Source of the DNA: Silene conica
Lineage: Eukaryota; Streptophyta; Magnoliopsida; Caryophyllales; Caryophyllaceae
Assembly: GCA_029255685.2 (NCBI GenBank)
Contig: CM055313.2
Coordinates: forward strand, 39,822,079-39,886,078
Reading direction: 5' to 3'
DNA length: 64,000 nucleotides
Shown piece by piece: positions 1 to 10,431 of this stretch; position 1 is the first letter of the stretch, and every line of letters begins with the position of its first letter. The notes beneath the pieces were generated by a model. The model was not told the origin of the DNA and did no database searches. It saw nothing but the letters and a program-made list of their open reading frames with translations. Position numbers and translations under genes: made by a program.

Positions 1-960
1 TATAAAATAGAAATAAATTACAATTGGGTGATACGAGATCACAAAATTACAACCGAATCGGCAACCCCTTACATTACGGGAAATACCGATTAAAAACTAA
101 GGCCATACTAGAATAATTACAAGATTCAAAATAATGCAATATAATATGACATTCATAAGAAAAACGCAGCAATATAATATGTTATGAATATGTTCATTTT
201 GATGCCAAATCGCCCTAATAACTTATTATGTCGAAATTAACCCGGTTTTATGAGATTTTAGCATTTTTAACTCTTTTAAAATGCATAAATTAAAACATAA
301 ACAACTTATGTTCTAAATAATATCCTAACACATTTTAGGATTCAAAATTAGTCATAAATAATTTTGATAATAATTAACACTTTAATTATATTAATATTGT
401 TCACAATGCCTTAAAATGCATAACATTTACGAATTAAATCCAAACAAATATAAAATTTCGAAATTTTGGATTTTTATTTTCACTAACATTCTGAAAATAT
501 TACTTTAATATTTATAATGTAAAAATTTTGGTCATTTTATTTGAAAATTAACTCGAAATATCATATATTAATGGCCAAAATCACCTCTTAATACGGTTTT
601 ATCAATAAAATCGTAAAACATGCTATACAAGATCATATTGTACCAAATTTTACATACATTAAGTAAAATAAGCATGTAAGGTCGTGTGAAAATTACAAGG
701 CTAGAAACATTTTCTTTCTAATTTAATCATTTAACTCGATTTTGTCATAAAATACATATTAAACGACTAAATCTATATAAAGAACAATATATTAAATCTC
801 ATAAATTATCAATATAACCTAAAAAAATTTTAGGACCAGATTTAATTTACATGCCAAAATGTTGAGTGAAATATATGAGTCTTTTAAATATATAGTTTTG
901 TTTTTAAAGTCTCATAACTCGGAAAAACTAAAAAAAAACGATTAAGCATGCAACAACGAG
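1..960 (-). mobile_element. Copia-type LTR retrotransposon, 5' leader (partial)
   Basis: AT-rich noncoding leader of a minus-strand element cut off by the left edge of the window. Positions 1-120 are nearly the exact reverse complement of about 38931-39052, the leader of the Copia-type element at 36300-46985, so the two are relatives. No coding sequence is visible; gag would lie beyond the window. Confidence 0.8.
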
Positions 961-973
961 TGCCCTGATACCA
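961..973 (-). other. Primer-binding site of the left Copia element
   Basis: On the minus strand this reads TGGTATCAGGGCA, two bases downstream of the LTR end. It matches the initiator tRNA-Met primer site TGGTATCAGAGC except for one base. It fixes the orientation of the element as minus. Confidence 0.8.
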
Positions 974-975
974 AT

Positions 976-2023
976 TGTTAGGTTCTTATACCTATTTAGT
1001 CAAAATAATGTTAATTATCTTATAATAATTAGATATTAAGCATGCTTAACAATATGTATGTCGAGATATACGGAGAAAACAAGTTCCCTTACATTGATAA
1101 TCTCGGCAAAATAGGGCACAAGTGAAGTCACCTTCTTCACTTGTTCTTGAGCTTATCCCACGGATGATCTTCCTTGAACCTTCAAAGAGATGATGGCCTC
1201 CAAAAGATGAACACCAAGACACACTTGCTCTCAACTATTTGTATGTTATTTTGCTAGAATCAACACACAAAATCACTAGATAATGCAAGGAGGCACACGG
1301 TTTTAGGGTTAGAAAATAAGAGCTTATTTTCTCTCTTTTTGTTCTCTCTCTAAGACCAAAACCCTAACTTGATTTGTGAATGAGTTGTGTAAGCAAAATG
1401 AGGGAACAAAACCTCTTTTGTTCTCTCCTTGGGCTCGGCCGAAATGGCATGGGTAAATTTGTGTGTGTGTGTGACATATCACACGGTCTACACATCCAAA
1501 ACGGATCCAATCCGTAACATTAGTTAGGATAACATTATTTGCGTAGTTTAACATTTTAAACTCTTTATCGTAAATTAGTAATTAAATAATTACATATAGT
1601 TATTTAATTGCAATTTTATTACTACAACAATTGTAGTTAAAATAACTCATTCAAATTTAATCATGTTTCCTAAACATATAAATTTAAGTGATGACATTTC
1701 AATCACTAAAATAATTTATAATCTTATTATAAATTATCTCCTTATTTTATTCATAATCTAGAAATGAACTAACTCGTATCATATACAATTATTTCATTTA
1801 TTATTGAGAGAGTTGTCCTAAAGGTGTGACCTAAAGGGATCAACTGGTCACCACCGTCATTACGACAGTAATGTCAAACTCTAGCAAGCCAATCATTACC
1901 GATTAATGTTGACCAGTTGACTTATGATAAAGAATCATCCCATGAATATTCTTTTATAGAGATTTGCCAATTTAATATTTAATTGACGTGATCACATTAT
2001 TGTCGAGGACACTTACTCCAACA
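976..2023 (-). mobile_element. 5' LTR of the left Copia element (1048 bp)
   Basis: Minus-strand LTR bounded by TG and CA, with the primer-binding site at its inner edge. It is related to the LTRs at 10432-11700 and 36300-37432: all share the block with the TCAACTGGTCA / TGACCAGTTGA inverted arms (here about 1840-1922) and a stretch just before the inner end. It sits directly on the coding tail of a LINE (2024-2114), so the element inserted into that LINE. The partner LTR is outside the window, so the target-site duplication cannot be checked. Confidence 0.85.
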
Positions 2024-2114
2024 ACAAGATGAGATTAGGATGAAAATTGAGCATAGATGTAAAGGCCATATTCCATCTAGGGATAAGGCTTGCATTGAAA
2101 AACTTATGATGTAA
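2024..2114 (+). pseudogene. LINE ORF2 C-terminal tail (5'-truncated)
   Basis: The frame from 2028 to the TAA at 2112-2114 encodes 28 residues ending in KACIEKLMM, matching the C-terminus of the LINE at 31822-32412, which ends in KAWIEKLMI. This is the end of the RT/zf-RVT polyprotein of a plant L1-type LINE. Upstream it is cut by the Copia LTR ending at 2023. Downstream its 3' UTR is split by the elements at 2115-6183 and resumes at 6184. Confidence 0.85.
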
Positions 2115-2646
2115 GAGAAAAGTTGTCCCACATCGGTAGAATGTGAGGCTTGTGATATGTTTATAATAACTTCCACCCACCACTTAGTAACAAGGACTTG
2201 TGCTTTTGGGCTTAAGTGAGGACAAATAATGGGCCCAAAAGTGCACACCCATCTTATTGGATTTGTGTTACGATAGTGGTGGGTCGGGTTGTTACAAATG
2301 GTATCAGAGCGACCCTGCGACCGTGTGGTGAGCCTGTGGTCGGGAGTACTCGGGTCACACACCTAGCGGGGGAGGATTCTGGCCCTGGTTGAGGTCAAGT
2401 TTGAGGCACTACGAGGACGTTGTGTTCTTTAAGTGGGGGAGTTTGTAACACCCCAAGAGTATGAGAGAAAAGTTGTCCCACATCGGTAGAATGTGAGGCT
2501 TGTGATATGTTTATAATAACTTCCACCCACCACTTAGTAACAAGGCCTTGTGCTTTTGGGCTTAAGTGAGGACAAATAATGGGCCCAAAAGTGCACACCC
2601 ATCTTATTGGATTTGTGTTACGATAGTGGTGGGTCGGGTTGGTACA
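2115..2646 (+). mobile_element. TRIM-like miniature LTR retrotransposon
   Basis: Two direct repeats of about 183-203 bp (2115-2296 and 2444-2646) flank only about 150 bp. The first is followed by a primer-binding site TGGTATCAGAGC at 2299-2310. The second is preceded by a purine tract AAGTGGGGGAG (2431-2441). The 3' copy begins TGTAACACCCC; the first 18-20 bp of that are missing from the 5' copy, which fuses directly to the LINE tail. Both copies contain TCCCACATCGG, a motif I associate with plant TRIM LTRs. No ORF. No clean target-site duplication; ATGA occurs at both edges (2106-2109 and 2648-2651). Confidence 0.8.
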
Positions 2647-2652
2647 AATGAT

Positions 2653-3407
2653 TGTAAAATCTTAATGAATAGCGATTTGATTGATTGATATGAGAATGAT
2701 ATTGGTTGGATTTAGTATTGATTATTATTATTGGCATGAGCATTTCATTATTTAATGGTATGATTGATTAAGAGTATTGTTGCATTCATGAGCATGACAT
2801 ATGCATTGGTTACTGAGAAAGATGTGAATCAGATGTTGTTCTGATATAAAGCCCAGGGTGGTTCTGCAGACCAGGCTTGGTGTCTTATCAGCTGTTGAGC
2901 TGGTGTTCAGTGACGACCGATTATAGTCTGCCGGGAGGTTCGGTATGGCTGGGTGTTTCGGGTTTGATATTGTGATTGAGATTGAGATTGAGCTCGAGCA
3001 TATCATTGCATTTGCATATCATAATTGTTGCATTATCTATTTTTGTGTTATCCTACTCAACCGCGAGGTTGACAGTGTATTCGTGTACACCTACGATGAT
3101 CCGGAATGGGGAGTAGATTCTACAGGTCAGAGACATGATGGATTAGGAGCTTGGGCATGGAGAGAGACATGGCTTGGACCTACTTAGAGTTAGACCACAC
3201 TTAGATATCTTTAGTTGTACTTTTATCTTATCAAAGTTCGGACCACGTAGTTGTTGTAATATCAAGTTTAAATTTAATCGGTTTTTATATAAAGTACTTT
3301 GGTTTGTTTACTTTGTTATTCACTACCTCGGATATTCCGAGATGGTAACAGCTCTATTAATTTGGGAATGTCTTGCTAAAGGCTCTTAAATAAATGGGGG
3401 TGTTACG
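2653..3407 (+). repeat. 5' LTR of the 3.5 kb element
   Basis: Begins TGTAAAATC and ends GGGGGTGTTACG; the last base is A in the other copy, restoring the usual CA end. Contains a run of GATTGAGATTGAGATTGAG repeats near 2970. Confidence 0.85.
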
Positions 3408-3410
3408 AAG

Positions 3411-3422
3411 TGGTATCAGAGC
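3411..3422 (+). other. Primer-binding site (initiator tRNA-Met)
   Basis: TGGTATCAGAGC, three bases after the 5' LTR; a perfect match to the usual plant LTR-element primer site. Confidence 0.85.
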
Positions 3423-5428
3423 GAACGATCCTCAGGCCTAAACTAAAATGGAAATAATGAACATAGGAGTGTCTAAATAAAATGAACCCCAGGCTAGTAA
3501 CTGTTAGGAGCCCCAGGATTGGGATGAGTTAGGGGCCCCCTCAAACCAAGCCATTGGCCCTTTCAGTCTAACCTGGTCACCCTTGAGAGATGTAGAGTGT
3601 GGGTAGTATTGAACAAAGGACAGCACCCAATATATATATATTGTACTAACGTTGTTATAGAAAAAGAATGAGGTAAGTTATGATGTGAAATATGGTTGGA
3701 GATCTGTGTTGTATGAGACTTATATTGAATGTTGATTGAGTTGTATGATTTTCAAGTATTGAGAACATGAAAATTGGAATGTGATTTTGAAATATAAGCT
3801 TGACCTGTATGATGATGTGCATTAGACGAATATGAGCGATCTTGAAATGCTGATTGATCCGAATGATTGCATTGAAATTTTAGGGAATGGATGTATAATT
3901 ATTAAACAATAATTTGGAGTGATATTATCATATGATTTTGGTGTTTAGGAATCTTCATATGATATTTGGTTATTAAATGACCATCGTAACTATGTAATAT
4001 ATCGTCTTGAATTTGAATATGAATAATCAGATTTAAATGTTATAGTAATCCATGTCAAGTGATATGCGGAATGTGTTGTCCCAAGCCATGAATGTCATAT
4101 AGCTATGTGTTACATTTGTATATACATGTAAAAATATTGATTTATTTAGTTGATCGTAACTTTCAGTTTCGCAATCTTTACCGCTTTCTTGATGGCAAGT
4201 ACAAATTGAAATAATGAATAAATATTAATGTGGTGCAATGTCATTCCTATGCTTCAATATATGCGTCAACACGTTCTTGAGAATAGTTGTGTTTTTTTTT
4301 TATATGATGATGTAAAGTAATAATGTGAAATATTAAAGTGACCAACGTTGTAATAAGCTTCCAGAATGTTACCTATTTGTATGGGCTGCCGTTTAAAATG
4401 TGTTCTCTATAAGAATGTGTAAATTTTATGTATGATGAACTTGTGAGTTATGAAGGTTCATATAAAAGATTAATCAAATAGGAATTATGTGATGTAACCA
4501 TGTAATATTCCGATATGACATTAGTAACATGAACAGTAAGCATATGATATGGATATGAACTTTACTAATGATAGTATAACATTACGTGTTTTGGTGAGCT
4601 CTATATAAAGTTAGTTTTAAAGGTGAACTGCGTATTGCTATGTTTAAATCTGATCATAATATATTGAATTGGTAATCTGGTTGACATGTGAATTATGGGA
4701 GTGCTAGTCCAGCTTTCGATCTGTAACTTGTAAAAGCATCAGTTGATTCGTGTTTATAAATTGTCATTAATTACAACTTCATCGTTTTGAGAGTTTCAAA
4801 ATGTTTTCAGAGTGATCATACATGATAAAGGTGATGTTTGATAATTATGGTAATTGTTTTGCAACCTGATAGAATTTGTAGCTACATGTTGATGAAATTG
4901 GCCTAAATATGAAATTGTTCCACATGACATAAACCTCTTATTTTGCAATTATTTATTACTAGTTTTATGATAAATGATGTAAGCCTTACTAGCCCATGAT
5001 TTGTGTCTCTCTCGTGAAATGTGTCAATGCCTCGTGTTTAATTACATTAATTAAATTTTTGTCTAATTACATTCCTCTTATCTGCGTAAGACAGATTTTA
5101 TCTCCATACTTTGTTTATGAACATGAAATGGTTTAATTGTCAAGAATGAACTATGAGTTAGCGGATTGGCTACATTGGTGTAAATGTGTTAGGTTGTGCT
5201 AACGTTTCCAAAAGTATATGTATGTGTTAATTACTTTGATTCTATTACGTAGCATGAAACTGACGAGTATGGGTTGTTGTTTTAAAAGTCGGATGCTAGT
5301 TGCCAGTATAGAGTAATTACCTTATCAGATGATTTGTGATTGTTGGTTGAGTGACCTTCTGGAACTTTGGATGTCGAAATTTATAACGAGGTTACGAGGA
5401 CGTAACCATGTCTTAAGGAGGATAGGAT
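3423..5428 (+). other. Noncoding interior of the 3.5 kb element
   Basis: No frame longer than about 60 codons and no recognisable gag or pol. The sequence is AT-rich. It ends in the purine-rich tract AAGGAGGATAGGA (5415-5427) that would prime plus-strand synthesis. Confidence 0.7.
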
Positions 5429-6183
5429 TGTAAAATCTTAATGAATAGCGATTTGATTGATTGATATGAGAATGATATTGGTTGGATTTAGTATTGATTA
5501 TTATTATTGGCATGAGCATTTCATTATTTAATGGTATGATTGATTAAGAGTATTGTTGCATTCATGAGCATGACATATGCATTGGTTACTGAGAAAGATG
5601 TGAATCAGATGTTGTTCTGATATAAAGCCCAGGGTGGTTCTGCAGACCAGGCCTGGTGTCTTATCAGCTGTTGAGCTGGTGTTCGGTGACGACCGATTAT
5701 AGTCTGCCGGGAGGTTCGGTATGGCTGGGTGTTTCGGGTTTGAGATTGTGATTGAGATTGAGATTGAGCTCGAGCATATCATTGCATTTGCATATCATAA
5801 CTGTTGCATTATCTATTTTTGTGTTATCCTACTCAACCGCGAGGTTGACAGTGTATTCGTGTACACCTACGATGATCCGGAATGGGGAGTAGATTCTACA
5901 GGTCAGAGACATGATGGATTAGGAGCTTGGGCATGGAGAGAGACATGGCTTGGACCTACTTAGAGTTAGACCACACTTAGATATCTTCAGTTGTACTTTT
6001 ATCTTATCAAAGTTCGGACCACGTAGTTGTTGTAATATCAAGTTTAAATTTAATCGGTTTTTATATAAAGTATTTTGGTTTGTTTACTTTATTATTCACT
6101 ACCTCGGATATTCCGAGATGGTAACAGCTCTATTTATTTGGGAATGTCTTGCTAAAGGCTTTTAAATAAATGGGGGTGTTACA
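5429..6183 (+). repeat. 3' LTR of the 3.5 kb element
   Basis: Same length as the 5' LTR and about 98-99% identical by eye. Ends GGGGGTGTTACA and is followed directly by LINE 3' UTR sequence. Confidence 0.85.
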
Positions 6184-6249
6184 TTAAGGAAGGATTTTCC
6201 TTCCTTATTTTGAGCTTAATATATTTTTTACATTTCACCAAAAAAAAAT
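6184..6249 (+). mobile_element. LINE 3' UTR end with poly(A)
   Basis: Matches the reverse complement of 31757-31815, the 3' end of the minus-strand LINE: TTAAGGAAGGATTTTCCTTCC, then TTTGAGCTTAATAT, then ACC followed by a nine-A tail at 6240-6248. It continues the LINE tail interrupted after 2114, so the two pieces were once contiguous. Confidence 0.85.
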
Positions 6250-6603
6250 ATAATACGAATAATTACTAACTAATATAATTGCGGAAACAAGGTATAATCT
6301 ATTAACTAATTAATTTAATTAACCAAATGATACTCTAAGCATAACGAGATTATATTAAGCATAACTAGTCGATTACTAAATTCGTTGATTACCTAAATTA
6401 CCGTCACACAACCATATAAATAAATTAAATAATCTAATTATACTAATAACAATATCAAAACATAAACTAATCAAATATTATCAATAACCATCATACAATT
6501 ATTATCAGACTATTAATAAACTATTAATAATAATACTACTAACAACTTATAATAATTGTAATACTAATACTAACAATAATAACAAGAATAATAATAGTAA
6601 TAC

Positions 6604-6662
<59 letters not shown>

Positions 6663-6945
6663 TAACATGACACACGACACAACCAACCATGACATACATG
6701 ACACACGACACAAACAACCACGACATACAAACCCTTACAACTCAACAGCCCCGCGACAGCCTCTGAACCAGCTCCGCGACACCCTTTCTATCGCCTAAAC
6801 GACCACCACACTATGGTGGTTGTCACCCTTGCACTACGGTGCACCCGCTGACACCACCCCCTGACCCTGACTCAACCAAAACTGGCCTTCGATTGCCCCT
6901 GAAACAACCACGACAGCAACATAAGTTCGCATACGCAAAAATAGC
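6250..6945 (-). mobile_element. Probable Gypsy LTR segment 1 (host of two solo LTRs)
   Basis: Noncoding and AT-rich, then rich in CCACCAC-type sequence. I infer it is the inner part of a long minus-strand LTR that continues at 10025-10426 and 11706-12805, because removing the two solo LTRs makes these three blocks contiguous. TTGCGGAAAC near 6280 is the reverse complement of a TTCCGC block found near the inner end of other LTRs here. The inner end itself is not identified. Confidence 0.45.
6607..6662. repeat. (AAT)n microsatellite
   Basis: About 18 uninterrupted AAT units, followed by two imperfect copies of a CATGACACACGACACAA unit (6667-6715). Confidence 0.95.
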
Positions 6946-7999
6946 AAGTCTGTAACATCCCAATATTTCGGGACTTGGAAGTTTAAAGATTTTAAGTTCA
7001 AGTTCGAGAAATAAATTATATTTCGTAATTCGTGGTATTTCATTTAAATAACTGATTAATTTATGTGAAAATATTTTAAAGGATTTAAATAAGACTTCAT
7101 CTAATTGCGTAATTTACGTCTTAGCAATTTAATTTCATAGTCCGAAAATATTTATAACGTCTTAAGTTTATAGTGACCTTCAGTCGGTGTTCTTAGCTTA
7201 AACCGTCTTAAAACTTGTCTTATGGGCCTAACTTGCTAATGGACCCATTTCCCCTCTTTTTCCTCACAAAACCCTAACCCCACCATCCTCTACCTCACTC
7301 TTTCATTTCTTTTTTCGGATTTGTAAACATAACCAAAAACACCATTCTTATGAATTTCTCCTTCAATCTTAAATGCTCATAGAATCTTCGTTTCATATCC
7401 GATTGAGACGATTTTCGCGGCCACGGATTCCTCTTCTCGAGCCCGTCGTTTTAAGGTAATCAATCTTGCAATTTGTGACAGTTGGATTTTCGGCCTGTTC
7501 ACTTAATTTCGAAATTCGTGATTCTATTCGATGTTTGTGTTGTTTTAGGCGGTGTTTGTGTTAACCCGGAAGAGGGCTTGGTGATTATTGAGCGAGATCT
7601 CGAAGGTTTTGCTATTTAAAGGTGACGATAATGAGAAACTCGGCCTTATTGTATACATTAGCACTTTTCTTGCTTGAATTGGTTTAAGTTTCTGATTCTT
7701 AAGTTTATTGTTGTTGTTTGAATCTAGTAACATGATAGGAATATTCTTACTTGATGATTTTATGCTTAGATGATGTTCCTTAAGATTATTGTTAAGTTTT
7801 CAGAAATTTATGCTTAAGACGGATACAAACCATGGTCTTATTGAGGATTGTTTGTGGGTTTACTTGCTGATAGATAGTGTATTTGATGTTTATATGTGAT
7901 GGGCAAACCATGGTCTTATTGAGGATTGGTTGTTGTTAATTTAGAGGTTTGGAATCGATTTGAGTTGAATTGCATTTGTTAGAGAATTTGCGATTTTGC

Positions 8000-8402
8000 G
8001 TACAGCGGCCTCTGAGCCGGCAGGCTGACCGGCAGCCGGTCGGCCGGCTCAGAGTCGCTGTGTTGAATTCTTGAATTTTCTGAAATTGAGGAGAGGTTTC
8101 TAAGCCGGTAAGTCGGCCGCCGGTCGACCGGCTCAGGATCCTCGTTGTTGTTTTTCAAGTTTGAAAATGGCATGGGAAGTGACTCCCAACCGGCAGGCCG
8201 GCAGCCGGTACACCGGCTGAGAGTCACTCCTCGTGTTAAAGTTTTGAAGATTGGCTATTGGGGAAGGGACTCCCAGCCGGCTGGCCGGCGGACGGTCCAC
8301 CGGCTGAGAGCCTCTTCTCTTGTTTTTCAGACGGTTGCTTTGGCATGGGAAGGGACTCCCAGCCGGTGAACCGGCAGATGGTCTGGGACCGGCTGAGAGC
8401 CC
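8000..8402 (+). repeat. Five GC-rich hairpin units in the solo LTR
   Basis: Five CCGGC-rich units at about 8006-8060, 8098-8145, 8178-8228, 8267-8318 and 8352-8402, spaced about 85-90 bp in AT-richer DNA. Each is an imperfect inverted repeat. The outer arms differ but still pair, for example CTCTGAGCCGG with CCGGCTCAGAG in the first and AGTGACTC with GAGTCACT in the third. The LARD LTR has five units in the same place. Confidence 0.85.
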
Positions 8403-8488
8403 CTGTTCCCATTGTTTTGTTTATAACTTTCAAAGGCTTATTCAGTTTTGATTGAAACTCGTTCCTTGTACCTTTGATATGTGTTTGA

Positions 8489-8612
8489 GATCCCCGGAGG
8501 ATGGGCGACACTATATTGGGTTCGGGAATGGAGTGAGGATAGAGACCCCCCGGTCGGGTAACCGAAAGGGAAACCGGCTCTCCCTCATCTTAGTTCCCGG
8601 GTTCAATTAAGT
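8489..8612 (+). repeat. Structured block with GACCCCCCGG core (copy 1, solo LTR)
   Basis: The core at 8544-8583 begins GACCCCCCGG and ends AAACCGGCTCTCC, with GGGTAACC in between. It lies inside arms GGGAA...GTGAGG and CCTCA...TTCCC that can pair. The LARD LTR copy at 21473-21512 has a nearly identical core and arms that differ by pair-preserving changes. Confidence 0.75.
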
Positions 8613-8663
8613 GTTGTTTAGTGGTCTTAGAAGTTAGAACTATAGGTTAGTTTCTATCTTTGG

Positions 8664-9332
8664 ATGTTATTGGTTGATGCGTGTTAAGGTATGCCTTAAG
8701 CTGGCCTCTGAGCTTAACACGTGAGTTGTTTGTCGCGTGATAGGATATGTGTTAAGTTCACCTCTGGACCCATTACGTGTTTTGCTTGTGGCGTGTCAGG
8801 ATATGTGTTAAGTTCACCTCTGGACCTGACACGTGATCGGTTGTCGTACACGGGATATGTGTTAAGTTCACCTCTGCACCCGGTGTGCGATAGCTGTGTA
8901 TTGGGATATGTGTTAAGATCACCTCTGGACCCAATACTTGTTTGTAGCATCGGGATATGTGTTAAGTTCACCTCTGGACCCTTTTCTTGTGGATGTATGT
9001 TTGGATATGTGTTAAGTTCACCTCTGGACCCGACATTTGTTTGTAGTGGGATATGTGTTAAGTTCACCTCTGGACCCATTACTGTGTTATGTATAGGGAT
9101 ATGTGTTAAGTTCACCTCTGGACCCTTTACTTGGATTGTATGTTGGGATATGTGTTAAGTTCACCTCTGGACCCGACATTGTTTTGGTAGTGGGATATGT
9201 GTTAAGTCTCTAGACCCATTACTTGTGTTTATTGATATCAAGGTCTATGCCTAAAGTTGGCCTCTGAGTCCTTGATTGTGAAAGTGATTTGGTATCTAGG
9301 TTTTGTCTTAAGTTGACCGCTGAACCTTTATA
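8664..9332 (+). repeat. Small-hairpin tandem array in the solo LTR
   Basis: About a dozen units of 45-55 bp with a nearly constant centre GTGTTAAGTTCACCTCTGG. Each centre is flanked by arms that are complementary to each other but differ from unit to unit. Clear examples are CGTGTCAGG (8792-8800) with CCTGACACG (8825-8833), GCGTGTTAAG with CTTAACACG around 8671-8722, and GTATTGGG with CCCAATAC around 8897-8938. The first and last units have a variant centre ending GGCCTCTGAG or GACCGCTGAA. Confidence 0.85.
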
Positions 9333-9426
9333 CTTGCTATGTTATATCTGCTTGCCTAATGTTGGTACAGTGTCAGATGTAGATATTAATATTGATGAGT
9401 ATAATACTTTGATTATGGATTTGTTC

Positions 9427-9545
9427 ATCCAAGGCATTGGATGACTCTTTTGTCAGTTTCGTAAATAGTTTGGACTGAAAGACCCCCCGGTCGGGCAACC
9501 CGCAGGGAAACCGGCTCTCCTTCCAAACGGTTTCCGAAGTTGGTT
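9427..9545 (+). repeat. Structured block with GACCCCCCGG core (copy 2, solo LTR)
   Basis: A CATCCAAGGCATTGGATG hairpin, then a core at 9481-9520, between arms AGTTTGGA and TTCCAAAC that pair. The inner hairpin is GGGCAACCC here, where the LARD second copy has ACTGGGTAACCAGT. Confidence 0.75.
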
Positions 9546-10024
9546 TAGAGCCTTGCATTAGTAATTGCACGATGATATGAGAATCAGATACTGAGATTAT
9601 ATGCTTTACATGTTTATATATGTTGGAGTATTCTGTTTGTAATTCTGTGTTACGTGTCGTTACTAAAGGTGGCTAGGAGAACTCTAGTCACTCCCCACTG
9701 ATTGTGGCGTATATGTTTACATGTATGTAGGTACATGACAGGCGGTTGGCAGAGGGTTGCATGGAGCTAGCGAGCGATGATCCTTCATCGATTGACTTAC
9801 ACTTTTACGTTAGCTAGACTTAGATTTACATTTCAGTTCTTGAGTGCCTGTAGGGATGTGCCATCCCGGGCTGCTTTTATATTACACTTATGTACTTATT
9901 TATGTTTCAGTTTTGTAGTAGGACTTCCTCGTATGGTTAGTTATGTTCAAAGTTTTAATTCCGCTGCATTTTTAGTACTTTGTGTGTTTTATATTTTCGC
10001 TTTCGCGAGGGGTTTTACAAAGTC

Positions 10025-10426
10025 TGTTCCAGCCCGTTCCCGACACCACCACTACCAGCCCGGTCCCCGACAACCACCACCATCAATCTCATTCCCTAGC
10101 CTGCACCACCAACTATAACTACCACCTTTTCACTGCGACCATAACCCACCATTACTACCCTAACGAACTGCCCAAAACCCGACGCACACATGCACTATTA
10201 CTTCATTTTCTAGCAACTCACCTACACCCCCCCTCCTTCTCTCGAAGATTTCTCATACCCCCTTACCCTACACCACCTCTGGCCACCACCTTTGTCACCA
10301 CTGACCCACGGTGGTCCCAGGGGTGGTACCAACTCCCTCTCGTCTCTCCTCCAGCCACTGCAATAACCGTCATAAAACCCTTGCCCCAACACGTCACATT
10401 TTGATCTGCTTCTGACACGCCCTAAA
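10025..10426 (-). mobile_element. Probable Gypsy LTR segment 2
   Basis: Continues the block left of the solo LTR with the same CCACCAC-rich composition. The proline- and threonine-rich translations on the plus strand follow from that composition and look noncoding. It ends at the ATACC duplication (10427-10431) of the next solo LTR. Confidence 0.45.
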
Positions 10427-10431
10427 ATACC

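Larger units (their letters stand above)
2653..6183 (+). mobile_element. Non-autonomous LTR retrotransposon, 3.5 kb
   Basis: Complete LTR-internal-LTR structure with equal 755-bp LTRs (2653-3407, 5429-6183) that differ at about ten positions by eye. It has an initiator-Met primer site just after the 5' LTR and a purine tract just before the 3' LTR. The 2 kb interior has no coding potential, so it must have depended on proteins from another element. The flanking five bases differ (ATGAT on the left, TTAAG on the right). To the right the sequence resumes the LINE 3' UTR, so this element and the TRIM lie inside that LINE, with about 8 bp of the LINE missing at the junction. Confidence 0.85.
6951..10019 (+). 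mobile_element. Solo LTR, 3069 bp, LARD-family Gypsy type
   Basis: A single LTR from TGTAACATCCC to GGGGTTTTACA, flanked by a perfect 5-bp duplication AAGTC (6946-6950 and 10020-10024). It has no internal region or second LTR, so it formed by recombination between two LTRs. It is colinear with the LTRs of the LARD at 19971-29229: the same GAGAAACTCGGCC block, five GC-rich hairpins, a GACCCCCCGG core, a small-hairpin array, a second core, a CACTCCCCACTGATTGTGGC block, and TTCGCGAGGGGTTTTACA at the end. No protein is likely; the repetitive frames over 8700-9160 on both strands are translations of the hairpin array. Confidence 0.92.

Noticed and set aside
2115..2646. Cassandra element carrying 5S rRNA promoter sequence
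   Set aside because: The TRIM has TGTAACACCCC ends like Cassandra, but I see no 5S internal promoter boxes in its LTRs.
6539..6745. Minus-strand frame with a long isoleucine run
   Set aside because: It is the translation of the AAT microsatellite.
8486..8612. tRNA-like or rRNA gene in the CCGG-rich block
   Set aside because: The block folds, but no A/B box pair or rRNA signature was recognised.
8714..9158. Open frames on both strands with a repeated peptide, suggesting a repeat protein gene
   Set aside because: Both frames are translations of the small-hairpin array. Unit length is not a constant multiple of three, and the signal is in the base pairing, not in a conserved peptide.
9777..10404. 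Proline/threonine-rich frames that could be a cell-wall protein
   Set aside because: They cross the solo LTR boundary at 10019 and its target duplication; the composition comes from CCACCAC-rich LTR DNA.
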